Shown: in pieces, positions 40,001 to 48,244 of the stretch
Layout: every line of letters starts with the position of its first letter
Numbering within the stretch: position 1 is the first letter of the stretch
From: Ochromonas danica
Taxonomy: Eukaryota; Sar; Chrysophyceae; Chromulinales; Chromulinaceae
Assembly: GCA_015146655.1 (NCBI GenBank)
Contig: VKHL01000066.1
Location: forward strand, 1-64,000
Reading direction: 5' to 3'
Length of the DNA stretch: 64,000 nucleotides
Program-made: the position numbers and the translations under genes
The notes under the pieces: generated by a model
Seen by the model: the letters and a program-made list of their open reading frames with translations, nothing else
Databases searched by the model: none
Told to the model about the DNA's origin: nothing

Positions 40001-40635
40001 TAGACGAGGGTTAGGTGTTATTCTAGATGACCTTGCTAATGTCCCTCTAGGTATTGAATATGTGGAATACTTCCTTATTGAGAGTGGGAAGAAAGGAGAC
40101 CATATCAACAATAAGCTACAACAAGGCAAAGCTCATCGTCAAGGCATGCGATATTCTTCTACTCCTATCACTATAGCGAATAACAATGGTAGTAATGGCA
40201 ATGGCAATGGTAGTAGCAATAGTGTGAAAGAGAGCATCTCATCGAATCAATTACAACAACAACAAGAAAATGGTGTAAAACAACATTATATTGAGTTATG
40301 GGATGAGTTGATTCGATATGTCTTGAAGAAAGACCCTGCCTCCATGGCGATTGTCTTGGACTATCTGCCCTTTTGTGAGATTGACGCCTTCCTCATCATT
40401 CGAGCTATGCGACCGCATCTTGCTGTGGCAGGATTGAAATCCAGACTACATGGTCTGATGCAGCACCAGGTCTTCCAGAAGACATTAGATGATCAAGCTG
40501 CACTAATTCTACAGAAAGAAAGTGTTGCTCTGATTGCTCAGAAGAATCATGGACAACGTCGAGCTATTAAGGTAAGTGAGTCACTTGCCAGTAGACTATC
40601 TATATTTGTTGTTCTATACATGATGTTTTAATGAT

Positions 40636-40670
<35 letters not shown>

Positions 40671-40985
40671 GTGGGATAGTTGTCAAGTCAGTTGAGATGC
40701 AAGTATTGCTTACGCCCGCTACCCTTTGAGCCTCCACTGGAACATTCCTCAGCATCCTCCGCAGCTCAGGCACATATGCTGCCTGTGAACAAGGAGTACA
40801 TCCAGATTTGGGGTCCGCGAAGACAGCTGCCGGTTACAGCCTCGGCCTCCTCCTCCTTCTCCGCTGACACTCCATCCCCTGCTATGCTCAGCGGTGGTAG
40901 TGGTAGCAGTCTTGGCCCTGGAGGAGCAGTCATCTTCAGCAACAAGCTCGCCTTCCATCGCGCTTGCTATGACCGCCTCTTGTAA
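37057..40985 (+). CDS. VPS41: VPS41, HOPS vacuolar tethering complex subunit
   Basis: Four exons: 37057-37089, 37247-37467, 37610-40571 and 40680-40985, 1173 residues with matching phases. The N-terminus (EGILKYQRLQ...RITAAAIATSFLVIGCESGD) opens a WD40-like beta-propeller. KAHDAPVNSISLLPDG, SCSDNGDVVFTTYSS and VAWADLSSLRVMD are typical Vps41 blade sequences. A long alpha-solenoid follows, with clathrin heavy-chain-like repeats. The C-terminal exon holds a reduced zinc-binding motif, CKYCLRPLPF ... FHRACYDRLL. In the family this end is a RING-H2 finger. VPS41 joins Rab7/Ypt7 to the HOPS core for late endosome and lysosome fusion. Insertions of Gly, Ser and Asn repeats make the protein longer than the human one (about 850). 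Confidence 0.85.
37182..37231. repeat. TATCATATCTTATC-type repeats in VPS41 intron 1
   Basis: Intron 1 carries interleaved CATAT, CTTAT and CATATC units just upstream of the acceptor. Simple-sequence expansion, no coding content. Confidence 0.8.
40638..40667. repeat. (GT)n microsatellite in VPS41 intron 3
   Basis: Fifteen GT units within the last intron, close to the acceptor TTTGGTGGGATAG. Confidence 0.95.
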
Positions 40986-41223
40986 GAAGAAGAAGAAGTC
41001 GAGGCAAGATCTGCTGCTGGTGCTATGTGTTGTATATAGACAAGAAGACCACTTCTAAGCATCGCACTGGCAATTGAATGAATGGTGTTGGAGGAGGAGG
41101 AGGAGGAGGAGGAAGGGAATGCACTACAGTAGGTTAGGATTGCACACACAGTAGCTAGACAGCCAATGACTGACTGACTGCTTTGTTTGTCATGTAATGC
41201 ATAGTAAGTTAGTCTTTAGTTCA

Positions 41224-41995
41224 TTAGTCTTTGTTATGCTTGTGCTTCTTGTCCTTCTTCTCTTTCTTGTTGTTACCACTGCTGCTGTCCTCCTTGTCCT
41301 TCTTCTTCTTCTTCTCATTGCTGCTATTACCATTACCATTATCATTGCTATTATCATTGCTATTATTGATGCTCTTGCTCTTGGACTTACTGCTACCACT
41401 ACCACTGCTGCTACTCTTATGATGACCCTGTGACTGTGACTGTGTCTGACCCTGTGACTGAGGCTGAGGCTGGGGGAGGTGTGTGGAGAGAGAGCCTGTG
41501 GGCAGCGCAGTGGGGCGAACCCCAGCGAGGCGAGGGCGCTTCCGATAGCTGTCCTCCACCTCCTCCGGCGGCACTGTTGAGAGAGGAGGTAGAATGACCG
41601 CAGGCTCAAAGTGCAGCGAGGCGGTGAAGGCTTTACCCACACACACTCCCTCTCCTACCTCTTTCTCTGCTCGCAGGAGAAGAGGACGGAAGGAACGATC
41701 GCTTTCAGTGCTTTCTTCATGACTAAGTCGTATCCTCTTCCCATCCCCAGCCTCATAGTCCTTGTTGGTAGCACTACTCACATCGATCTCCAGGCCATCC
41801 AATTGGTCAATCGACAACTATTGGACAACAGACACAAAGCAGACAAGGAGATGATGGGTGGGTGAGGTGAGGTGAGGTGAGGTGGTCCAGCCAGTGTCAA
41901 CGTACCTCATTAGAGTATCGTATTAAATAGAGCTTGTGTTTCTTAGAAAAGAGGGAGAGCTCTTTGGTATCGAGGAGGGCGTAGTCTGCTTCCAT
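41224..41995 (-). CDS. Candidate RNA polymerase I subunit A34.5 / ASE-1-like, lysine-rich tail
   Basis: Exon 1 41995-41906 (30 codons) and exon 2 41817-41224 join at phase 0 through GAG/GTACGT and CAATAG/TTGTCG, giving 227 residues. The N-terminal part (ELSLFSKKHKLYLIRYSNE-LSIDQLDGLEIDV, then RSFRPLLLRAEKEVGEGVCV and GKAFTASLHFEP) has the shape of the short A34.5/ASE-1 dimerisation module. In that module a strand with LWLIR-like sequence is followed by a leader of small beta strands. The tail is Ser/Asn repeats followed by KKKKKDKE...KKEKKDKKHKHNKD, a nuclear and nucleic-acid-binding tail also found in that subunit. Similarity is weak, so this is a candidate only. Divergent from NUF2. Confidence 0.5.
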
Positions 41996-42060
41996 CTTGC
42001 TTTCTTTGCTTTCCAGTCAAGCCACAGGCAGTCAGTCCACTCGCTGCCAATGCCAGAGGA

Positions 42061-42075
42061 GAAACTGTTTTTCAC
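42061..42075 (-). promoter_or_regulatory. Recurrent promoter motif (A34.5-like gene)
   Basis: In gene orientation GTGAAAAACAGTTTC, 66-80 bases upstream of the ATG at 41995. A partial second half, GAGAAACGG, follows on the plus strand at 42076-42084. Confidence 0.5.
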
Positions 42076-42304
42076 GAGAAACGGTATGTATTAGCCCCAC
42101 GCAACGGAATAATCAAGAACGCAACAAACAACAAAGAGATAGTGTTGGCGACTCTTTCTATAAACAAAAATGTACTCTACGGGAGTGGTTACGATTCCTA
42201 ATAGATTATTGATTATACACATGATAGTTGTCCTTCACCAGACATTAGCTGTAAAACAACATTTCCTTGGATGGAATGCTGCGTGGAAAAACAGGTGTGG
42301 AATG

Positions 42305-42320
42305 GAAAAAACAGTTTCTT
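42305..42320 (+). promoter_or_regulatory. Recurrent promoter motif (NUF2)
   Basis: GAAAAAACAGTTTCTT, 42-57 bases upstream of the ATG at 42362, in the gene's orientation. Nearly identical to the copy serving the divergent neighbour. Confidence 0.5.
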
Positions 42321-42361
42321 CTCCTTCCGTTGGTGTTTGAAGCGAAGGGACATCATCTACT

Positions 42362-43792
42362 ATGACAACCTTCTACTCCTCCGCCAATAACAACACCGGC
42401 GGACAGCTGCGTCTACCGGAAGGAGCCGTGTATGGTTTCCCGAAGATGACCACGTCAGACATCTTGAGTTGTCTGGCGGAGCTGGGCTGCCAGGTCAGCA
42501 AAGAGCAGCTGCTCCACCCCGAGGAGCACAAGGACACCATCAAGGCGCTGCTCGAGTACCTCGCGCAGATCTGTCTGGGCATCACTGCGGATGATCTGAG
42601 CCAGCCCGCCTTCGCAGGGCTGCAGGCCATCCACTACCCCGAGCTGCACGAAGACTCCATCGCCAAGCTGAACAGCCTGCGGTCCATCATGAAGATGATG
42701 GAGATCTGCGACATCTCCGACTTCTCCCTGCGAGACCTCATGGCTCCTGACGCCAAGAGACTCAATCGGCAGCTGTCGGGCATCATGAACTTCGCCAAGT
42801 TCCGCGAGGAGCGCCTGCTGCTGCTCAACGAGCTCAACGTCTCGCGCGAGGACTTGATCAACAACGTCCAGGCCGTGCGCGAGAAGAATGACCAGTTGAA
42901 CAGTCGTCTGTCTCTCTTGCGGCAGCAGACGCAGCAGGAGGAGCAGGCCATCGTCTCTCTGGAGGACGACTGCGCCGACCTCGAGGCCTCCATCAGCTCT
43001 CTGCAGACCCAGCAGACCAGCTATGAGAACGAGCTGAGCGCGCTGCAGGATGAATACTTAGCTCTGAAAGAGCAGGTGGCGCGTGCGGAGGAGGAGCGAG
43101 ATGACCTGCGCTCCGTGCACAGCCGGCTGTCCTCGCAGATCGTGACCAGCCCAGAGAAGTTCCGCAGACAGATCCTGGAGATCGGTCAGAGCCTCCAGCA
43201 TGAACAGCGAGATACAAAGGCAGCGGAGAAGAAAGTGCGCGAACTGACGGCCTGGCTGGCGAACATCGACCAGGCGCAGGGAGAAGTCAACAGCGCGCTG
43301 GAGGCCATCAACGAGGTGCGCAACGAGGTGGAGAGACAGAAGAACATGATCTCTGACTTGGATGGACACAAGCAGCAACTCTCGTCTCTTCAAGCAGCGC
43401 TCAGTGAGTTGCGGCAGAACAGTCAACAACAGTCCCGCGGCATCGCGAGGTTCGAGGAGAAGATCTCCTCCCTGCGCAGACAAGCCACACAGCGAGCCAC
43501 GGACTCGCAGGAGAACATGGAGGCCTTGCACAAGCAGATCGTAGAGGCTGAAGCCTTCCGCCTGCAAGCAAAGAGTCGAGCCGAGCGGCTGGAGGGAGAG
43601 GCCCAGCGTCTGGAGAAGGAGCTGCAGGTCGAGAACGCCACACGCGACCAGGAGCTGCAAGACATCCGCAACACCTACGCCAAGCTCGAGAAGAAGGTGA
43701 TCGTGCATCTACAGAGTCTACAGCGTCAACTGGAGATCAGCTCTCCCCAGACTGATCGCAGTCCACTGATCGCAGTTAGTGGGGCTGAGTAA
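42362..43792 (+). CDS. NUF2: NUF2, NDC80 kinetochore complex subunit
   Basis: 476-residue single exon. The N-terminal 150 residues form the Nuf2 calponin-homology domain: YGFPKMTTSDILSCLAELGC, PELHEDSIAKLNSLRSI, CDISDFSLRDLMAPDAKRLN and the family signature LSGIMNFAKFREERL. The rest is continuous coiled coil with heptads rich in Gln, Glu, Arg and Leu, up to residue about 460. NUF2 pairs with NDC80 to bind spindle microtubules at the kinetochore. Length matches the animal and fungal proteins. Codon use is unusually GC-rich compared with neighbours. The start is the first in-frame ATG and sits about 45 bases after the promoter motif. Confidence 0.93.
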   Translation: MTTFYSSANNNTGGQLRLPEGAVYGFPKMTTSDILSCLAELGCQVSKEQLLHPEEHKDTIKALLEYLAQICLGITADDLSQPAFAGLQAIHYPELHEDSIAKLNSLRSIMKMMEICDISDFSLRDLMAPDAKRLNRQLSGIMNFAKFREERLLLLNELNVSREDLINNVQAVREKNDQLNSRLSLLRQQTQQEEQAIVSLEDDCADLEASISSLQTQQTSYENELSALQDEYLALKEQVARAEEERDDLRSVHSRLSSQIVTSPEKFRRQILEIGQSLQHEQRDTKAAEKKVRELTAWLANIDQAQGEVNSALEAINEVRNEVERQKNMISDLDGHKQQLSSLQAALSELRQNSQQQSRGIARFEEKISSLRRQATQRATDSQENMEALHKQIVEAEAFRLQAKSRAERLEGEAQRLEKELQVENATRDQELQDIRNTYAKLEKKVIVHLQSLQRQLEISSPQTDRSPLIAVSGAE

Positions 43793-44073
43793 CAACTAAC
43801 AACCATTTGGTTTTACACTACCCTTTCATAAGACAAATTGGCAGAGAAAGAGAAGTTTACAAAATATGAGTTATAAGTCGATAAAGTCCACTTTTCTTCC
43901 ACAGCTCTTCATCTTGTGAGGGTGGAGGTGGGGTTAACTTAAACCGTCTGGGCTGGTGAGTGGGGGTCTGTGCTGTGTGCTGCTGTGTTTGTGTTCTGCT
44001 GGAGGTGAGTGATGAGTGTGAGTGAGTGTCAAGTGAGTGACAGAGAAAGCAGGCGAATTGACTGATCCGATCG

Positions 44074-46071
44074 ATGATGAGAAAGGCACTCCTTCGCTAT
44101 GCCAATCGGGTGCGTTCTACTGGTCATTCGATCACCTTAGACAAGCGCATCCTTGGTGGTAGCACACATGGTCAAGCTTTTTTTTCCACGAAGTTACGAA
44201 AGAACCACAACTTCGACCAGACCAACAACTCTGACCGCCACCACCACAATAATAATGCCGTCAATCAAGCATCCAGTGGACAACAGTCTTTCCAGACTCC
44301 AGTCAAGTTCAGCGAGCTAGGAGAGCATGAGAAGGTCATGGCAGCGGAGAAGGAGTACTTCATTCCCCCCGAGGGCACCACCTCCTTCCACCAGGTGCGC
44401 AGCGGCAGCTACCTGCCAGTCTCCACCGTTGACATCAAGAAGTTCTTACCTGAAGGCTTTGCTGGCTCTCTCTCTGATGAGTTCACTCGCACTTCTCAGC
44501 AGAAGTGGATGGTCCGCGATGGCAGCAAACTGCTCCTCCGTCTGTTGCAGGAGGTGCAAGCCACTCTCAAGCCTTTCTCTTCCCAAACCCAAGCTAGCGA
44601 GTCTTTAATACCTACTAGAGGGTTAGACTCGATTGTTCACATGAGTAATGTGACAGATCGCCCTGAATGGCCAGCTGCGAAGCTAAAGGTTCAACTCTAC
44701 GCGCGAGAAGTCAAGCCTGCTCCTCCTGCCCCTGCCAATGACATGGGCTTTATTGTGAGTAACGGTGAAGGATCTCTTGCTGAGAATTATGTTCAAGAGA
44801 TTAAGAAGCCTGGCGGTGCTGGCTTGCCTGACAGGATCTTGTTGACTGGCCAGAGAGGAGTGGGCAAGTCCGTCATGCTCAACCAGGTGGTCTTAGAGGC
44901 TCGGAGGCAGGGATGGCTCACGGTCTTCATTCCAGACGGTTGGAAACATGCCAACACTGGATCTTATATTGATCCCGTCGAGAATGTCACTACTGCAGAA
45001 GGCTTGCCAGTGTTCAATAACGCGCACATGACAGCCGTGGCTCTGCGCGGACTGTGGCATGCCCATGGCAGCCTCTTGAGCACGTTACCTATTCAAGACA
45101 CTTCAGTGATAGCGAAGTATGCTAGATATATTAATAGATTCAATGAGAAGTGGGCACGTGTTCAACTGACGTTGTCGAACAGCAAAAAGGTGAATTGGAC
45201 GTTCCTCAAGGTGAGGGAGATCGTCCATGGCGAGGAAGGTTCGCATGATCCTGACTTGGACAAGTTGGATGAGCCTATATTGTCAAAGTTCAATGCGCAA
45301 ACGTTCGAAGTGAAGACATTAGCAGACTTGATTACTGTAGGCATTGCTCTGCTCGATACCTCGGGTTTCGCTTTCATCGACCTCATCGCTGAGTTACGAC
45401 GTTTGGAGAATATCCCCGTGCTCTTCGCTGTTGATGGTTACAATACCTGGATGGATAATGCTGCCTTCTACTATGATTCTAAGCGTATTCAAGGCAGGCA
45501 GTTGGCTGTACCTTATGCCTTGTCCTTCTTCGATACCACCAAGGAAGCTACGAACAGCTACAAGTTGAAGAATGGTTTCTGCATTGCCACGACATCGCTC
45601 ACTCATCCAGAAGGTCTGAAGACAGCTTTTGAACAAGAAAAGGCTTCTATTCCTTTCATTCTGCGTGTGCCAGTCTACAATCAGACGGAGTTCTTGTCAG
45701 TCGTGTCTCATTATCTCAACAACGCGCCAGTTGGAATGCATATGAGCGCCAGCCATCTTCAGACTTTCCGCATTTATACTGCCAGCGTGGGCGAGACGAC
45801 GCGCAAGGAGCTCTTTTATTACTTCATTCCTCTCGTGTTAGGTCAGAATAATGAGAAGATTGAGAATGCCCTTTGGATGGGTTCGATTGGCACTGAGGAT
45901 GATGAGGAGTTACAAGATTCCAAAGCTGAAGGCAACAAAGCCCCTGATTTCGATTCTGCCTTCTTGGATGAGGATGAGCCATCAGTTGATGATGACGAAT
46001 TCGACTCTGCTCCCAAAGGCAAGGCCAAGGGTAAGGTTACCAAGGGCAAGCCTGTGAAGGGAAAGAAGTAA
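44074..46071 (+). CDS. DAP3: Mitochondrial small ribosomal subunit protein mS29 (DAP3)
   Basis: 665-residue single exon starting MMRKALLRYANRVRSTGHS, a basic amphipathic mitochondrial presequence. The central P-loop GTPase-like domain has Walker A LTGQRGVGKSVMLNQVVLEA near residue 265, then GWLTVFIPDGWKHANTGSY, which is highly characteristic of DAP3. VLFAVDGYNTWMD near residue 450 is the Walker B-like strand, and a C-terminal region with VPVYNQTEFLSVVSHYL follows. mS29 is the GTP-binding protein at the head of the mitochondrial small subunit. The acidic and then KGK-repeat tail (about residues 610-665) is an extension not usual in animals and may bind RNA. No intron seen. Confidence 0.92.
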   Translation: MMRKALLRYANRVRSTGHSITLDKRILGGSTHGQAFFSTKLRKNHNFDQTNNSDRHHHNNNAVNQASSGQQSFQTPVKFSELGEHEKVMAAEKEYFIPPEGTTSFHQVRSGSYLPVSTVDIKKFLPEGFAGSLSDEFTRTSQQKWMVRDGSKLLLRLLQEVQATLKPFSSQTQASESLIPTRGLDSIVHMSNVTDRPEWPAAKLKVQLYAREVKPAPPAPANDMGFIVSNGEGSLAENYVQEIKKPGGAGLPDRILLTGQRGVGKSVMLNQVVLEARRQGWLTVFIPDGWKHANTGSYIDPVENVTTAEGLPVFNNAHMTAVALRGLWHAHGSLLSTLPIQDTSVIAKYARYINRFNEKWARVQLTLSNSKKVNWTFLKVREIVHGEEGSHDPDLDKLDEPILSKFNAQTFEVKTLADLITVGIALLDTSGFAFIDLIAELRRLENIPVLFAVDGYNTWMDNAAFYYDSKRIQGRQLAVPYALSFFDTTKEATNSYKLKNGFCIATTSLTHPEGLKTAFEQEKASIPFILRVPVYNQTEFLSVVSHYLNNAPVGMHMSASHLQTFRIYTASVGETTRKELFYYFIPLVLGQNNEKIENALWMGSIGTEDDEELQDSKAEGNKAPDFDSAFLDEDEPSVDDDEFDSAPKGKAKGKVTKGKPVKGKK

Positions 46072-46278
46072 GAAGTGCAAGGGACGAGTGAGGATGTCAG
46101 GACCGTGAAGCTAGGTAGGGGTGGGCAGTGCTATAATATACATAGGTAGAGAAGTCATTGTGCTGTTGAGTGATTCCTTGCATGGTCTTCATTCTTAATC
46201 AAAAGAAGTGGTTGATTCAAAAATTAAGCTTCACTATTGTTCTCTGTAATTCTCTATATACACAGACAGCAGGTAGTG

Positions 46279-48039
46279 CTATCGCTGTATCATCTGTAAT
46301 ATGCATATTGCCATAGCGCACAGACCCAGCAGTACTACCACAACCACATAGATGCTACGATTGAACGAATCAGGGAATAGCAACGAGGTTTGCATGGAGG
46401 CTGGGATCAGCGCGATGCGATGCTCAGTTTGCTCGTGAAGCAAGGCAGGGACAATCAAAGCAACAAAAATGCCACAAATACCCGCGATTTGTAGCGAAGT
46501 GACAAGGTCCGAGATTAGAAGACTTCCAAGCACTGGAGGCACAGCTGCTATGAGACGCCAAAAAGTGCGAGAAAGTCGACGCAAACGCTGCTTTTCTTGT
46601 TTGGAAACATGCTTCTCCGGGTTATTCTGCAGAAGAAAGGGGTCAAGTGTAGGAAAAGCCGCATGTAGATTATTACCCAAAGTGATAGCGATTAAGGGGA
46701 AGACAGACAATGTGTCCAGCGCTGGAAAAAGCACGACAATCATAGCCAGCAAACCTGTTGCTGCTTGCATTGTTCTGCCACCATGCAAGCCCCAATGAAA
46801 GTCCACAAAATTCAAATTGACAGATTGTGCCAAATGACGACCAAAATAGAAAACTGTGCAGCAGCCAGTAGAAATGTATAGACACGCTGTGGTAAGGAGC
46901 GCGCTACGGAAAATTGATGGCACATACTTCTTATCGTCATTTGATAATGGGCGGATGAGGCCAGGCACAGAATGTTGAAACAGCTGACTAAAAATAGCTG
47001 TGGTGAACATGACGCCAAAGCCAGACCATTGCAACAACGGCACATTTCTTTCCTCCGAAATAGTCAGTGAGTGGTCGGGCCAGTAATCAGCTTTGAGTGC
47101 AGAGTTCTCGAAGTCTACAACCAAAGCCACTACAGTTCCAATCAAAAGAACTCCAAGAGCGACAAAGCGCAACAAGGACATTATCACTTGTGTGTGTATC
47201 TGCTCGGAAAGATCAAGACAGGACAAAGGCACCACAATCACCCCGAAGAGTGCTGGCGGAAGATATCGAGGAGCTGAAGGCCACACTTGCTTCAAAAATG
47301 TGTCATTGAAGACTTGCGTGTAAGCCAGCAGGCCCACGTAGGTCAGTGCCATCAGAGTGCACTGATAAGACAGCTTGCCCCACGGCCCCAAGAACTCTTG
47401 CGCCAGGTCCGTCACTTCCAACTCTTTGATGCCGCTGATTAGCTCGTCATCGCTCAGAGCTGACTTACGGCGGTCGAGTTGTTGTGCTCGTCTTTTGGAA
47501 GAGGATTCTTCCATCTCCTTCTCAATGGCTGTGAGCAGCTTGTCAGAGGGCTGCTTCTCCAATAGGCTGGCGATGCTGGCGTAGTACTGCCCCAGGGAGC
47601 TGCGGCTCTTCTTCACGAGAGAGGTTCTCTCATGACTGGCCGCAGCCATCTGGTGCTTGACGTACTTCTTCCTCTTCGCCAGCGAGGAATAAGGACTGAG
47701 GACAAACGGATGGGTGGCTGCATGGTAGATGCTGATGCTCACTTCTTGTTGAGTGGCCACGGCGACCCAGATGACTGTGACGTAGGAGATGAAGGAGAGG
47801 AAGAGCACGAGGCACGTTCCTAACACTATTCCACTTTGCAGGAAAGCGTAAGGAATGCCCAAACAGCCTACGCCTAGGATGTAATTCACAGTGAAGGCGT
47901 AGCAGATGAAAGGAGAGTATTTCCCGTCAGAACCCAAGGCTGCGATCAAGCCAGCTCGACTGCTGGGCGCTTCGTCCTCTTCCCGTTGCCAGTCGCCTGT
48001 CTCTTCGCCTTCGTCATCATAGACACTGGACCAGTCCAT
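46279..48039 (-). CDS. Amino acid permease, AAAP/SLC36-38-like family
   Basis: 586 residues from MDWSSVYDDEGEETG at 48039. The frame is open further upstream to 48153, but that part is not typical. After an acidic N-terminus, the first helices NYILGVGCLGIPYAFLQSG and VLGTCLVLFLSFISYVTVIW carry the family's opening pattern (GxGxLGIPxAF). A cytosolic loop of about 110 charged residues separates them from further helices, such as LMALTYVGLLAYTQVFN, APRYLPPALFGVIVVPLSCL and WSGFGVMFTTAIFSQLFQHS, with about eleven in all. The family imports or exports amino acids at plasma, vacuolar or lysosomal membranes with protons. The substrate cannot be told. It is divergent from the TrpC-TrpF gene with 205 bases between start codons. 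Confidence 0.88.
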   Translation of the reverse strand: MDWSSVYDDEGEETGDWQREEDEAPSSRAGLIAALGSDGKYSPFICYAFTVNYILGVGCLGIPYAFLQSGIVLGTCLVLFLSFISYVTVIWVAVATQQEVSISIYHAATHPFVLSPYSSLAKRKKYVKHQMAAASHERTSLVKKSRSSLGQYYASIASLLEKQPSDKLLTAIEKEMEESSSKRRAQQLDRRKSALSDDELISGIKELEVTDLAQEFLGPWGKLSYQCTLMALTYVGLLAYTQVFNDTFLKQVWPSAPRYLPPALFGVIVVPLSCLDLSEQIHTQVIMSLLRFVALGVLLIGTVVALVVDFENSALKADYWPDHSLTISEERNVPLLQWSGFGVMFTTAIFSQLFQHSVPGLIRPLSNDDKKYVPSIFRSALLTTACLYISTGCCTVFYFGRHLAQSVNLNFVDFHWGLHGGRTMQAATGLLAMIVVLFPALDTLSVFPLIAITLGNNLHAAFPTLDPFLLQNNPEKHVSKQEKQRLRRLSRTFWRLIAAVPPVLGSLLISDLVTSLQIAGICGIFVALIVPALLHEQTEHRIALIPASMQTSLLFPDSFNRSIYVVVVVLLGLCAMAICILQMIQR

Positions 48040-48199
48040 TCTAAAGTGATCAATGAAGGTAAGATCCACTGCTGAGGGGATAGGAGGAAACTGAAGATAC
48101 GAAAACTGAAAAGCTACAGAAGACTGAAAAGCTTGGCCAACAGCCAGCAACAACCATCTTCCGCTGCACTACCATATTCTGGAAATCTAGAGATTTGGA

Positions 48200-48209
48200 T
48201 TTCCCGCGC
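48200..48209. promoter_or_regulatory. E2F-like TTTCCCGCGC element
   Basis: TTTCCCGCGC lies 35-45 bases upstream of the TrpC-TrpF start and is shared with the divergent permease promoter. The sequence equals the E2F/DP consensus known from plants and animals; binding here is inference. Confidence 0.4.
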
Positions 48210-48244
48210 AATTGTAATGGTGTAAATGATGAAATTCCCATAAA

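Larger units (their letters stand above)
41996..42361. other. Divergent promoter region, A34.5-like gene / NUF2
   Basis: 366 bases with one copy of the shared motif near each gene's start (42061-42075 and 42305-42320). No coding sequence. Confidence 0.6.

Noticed and set aside
43058-43708. 216-codon minus-strand Leu-rich frame
   Set aside because: Antisense of the NUF2 coiled coil; heptad Gln and Glu codons read as Leu on the other strand.
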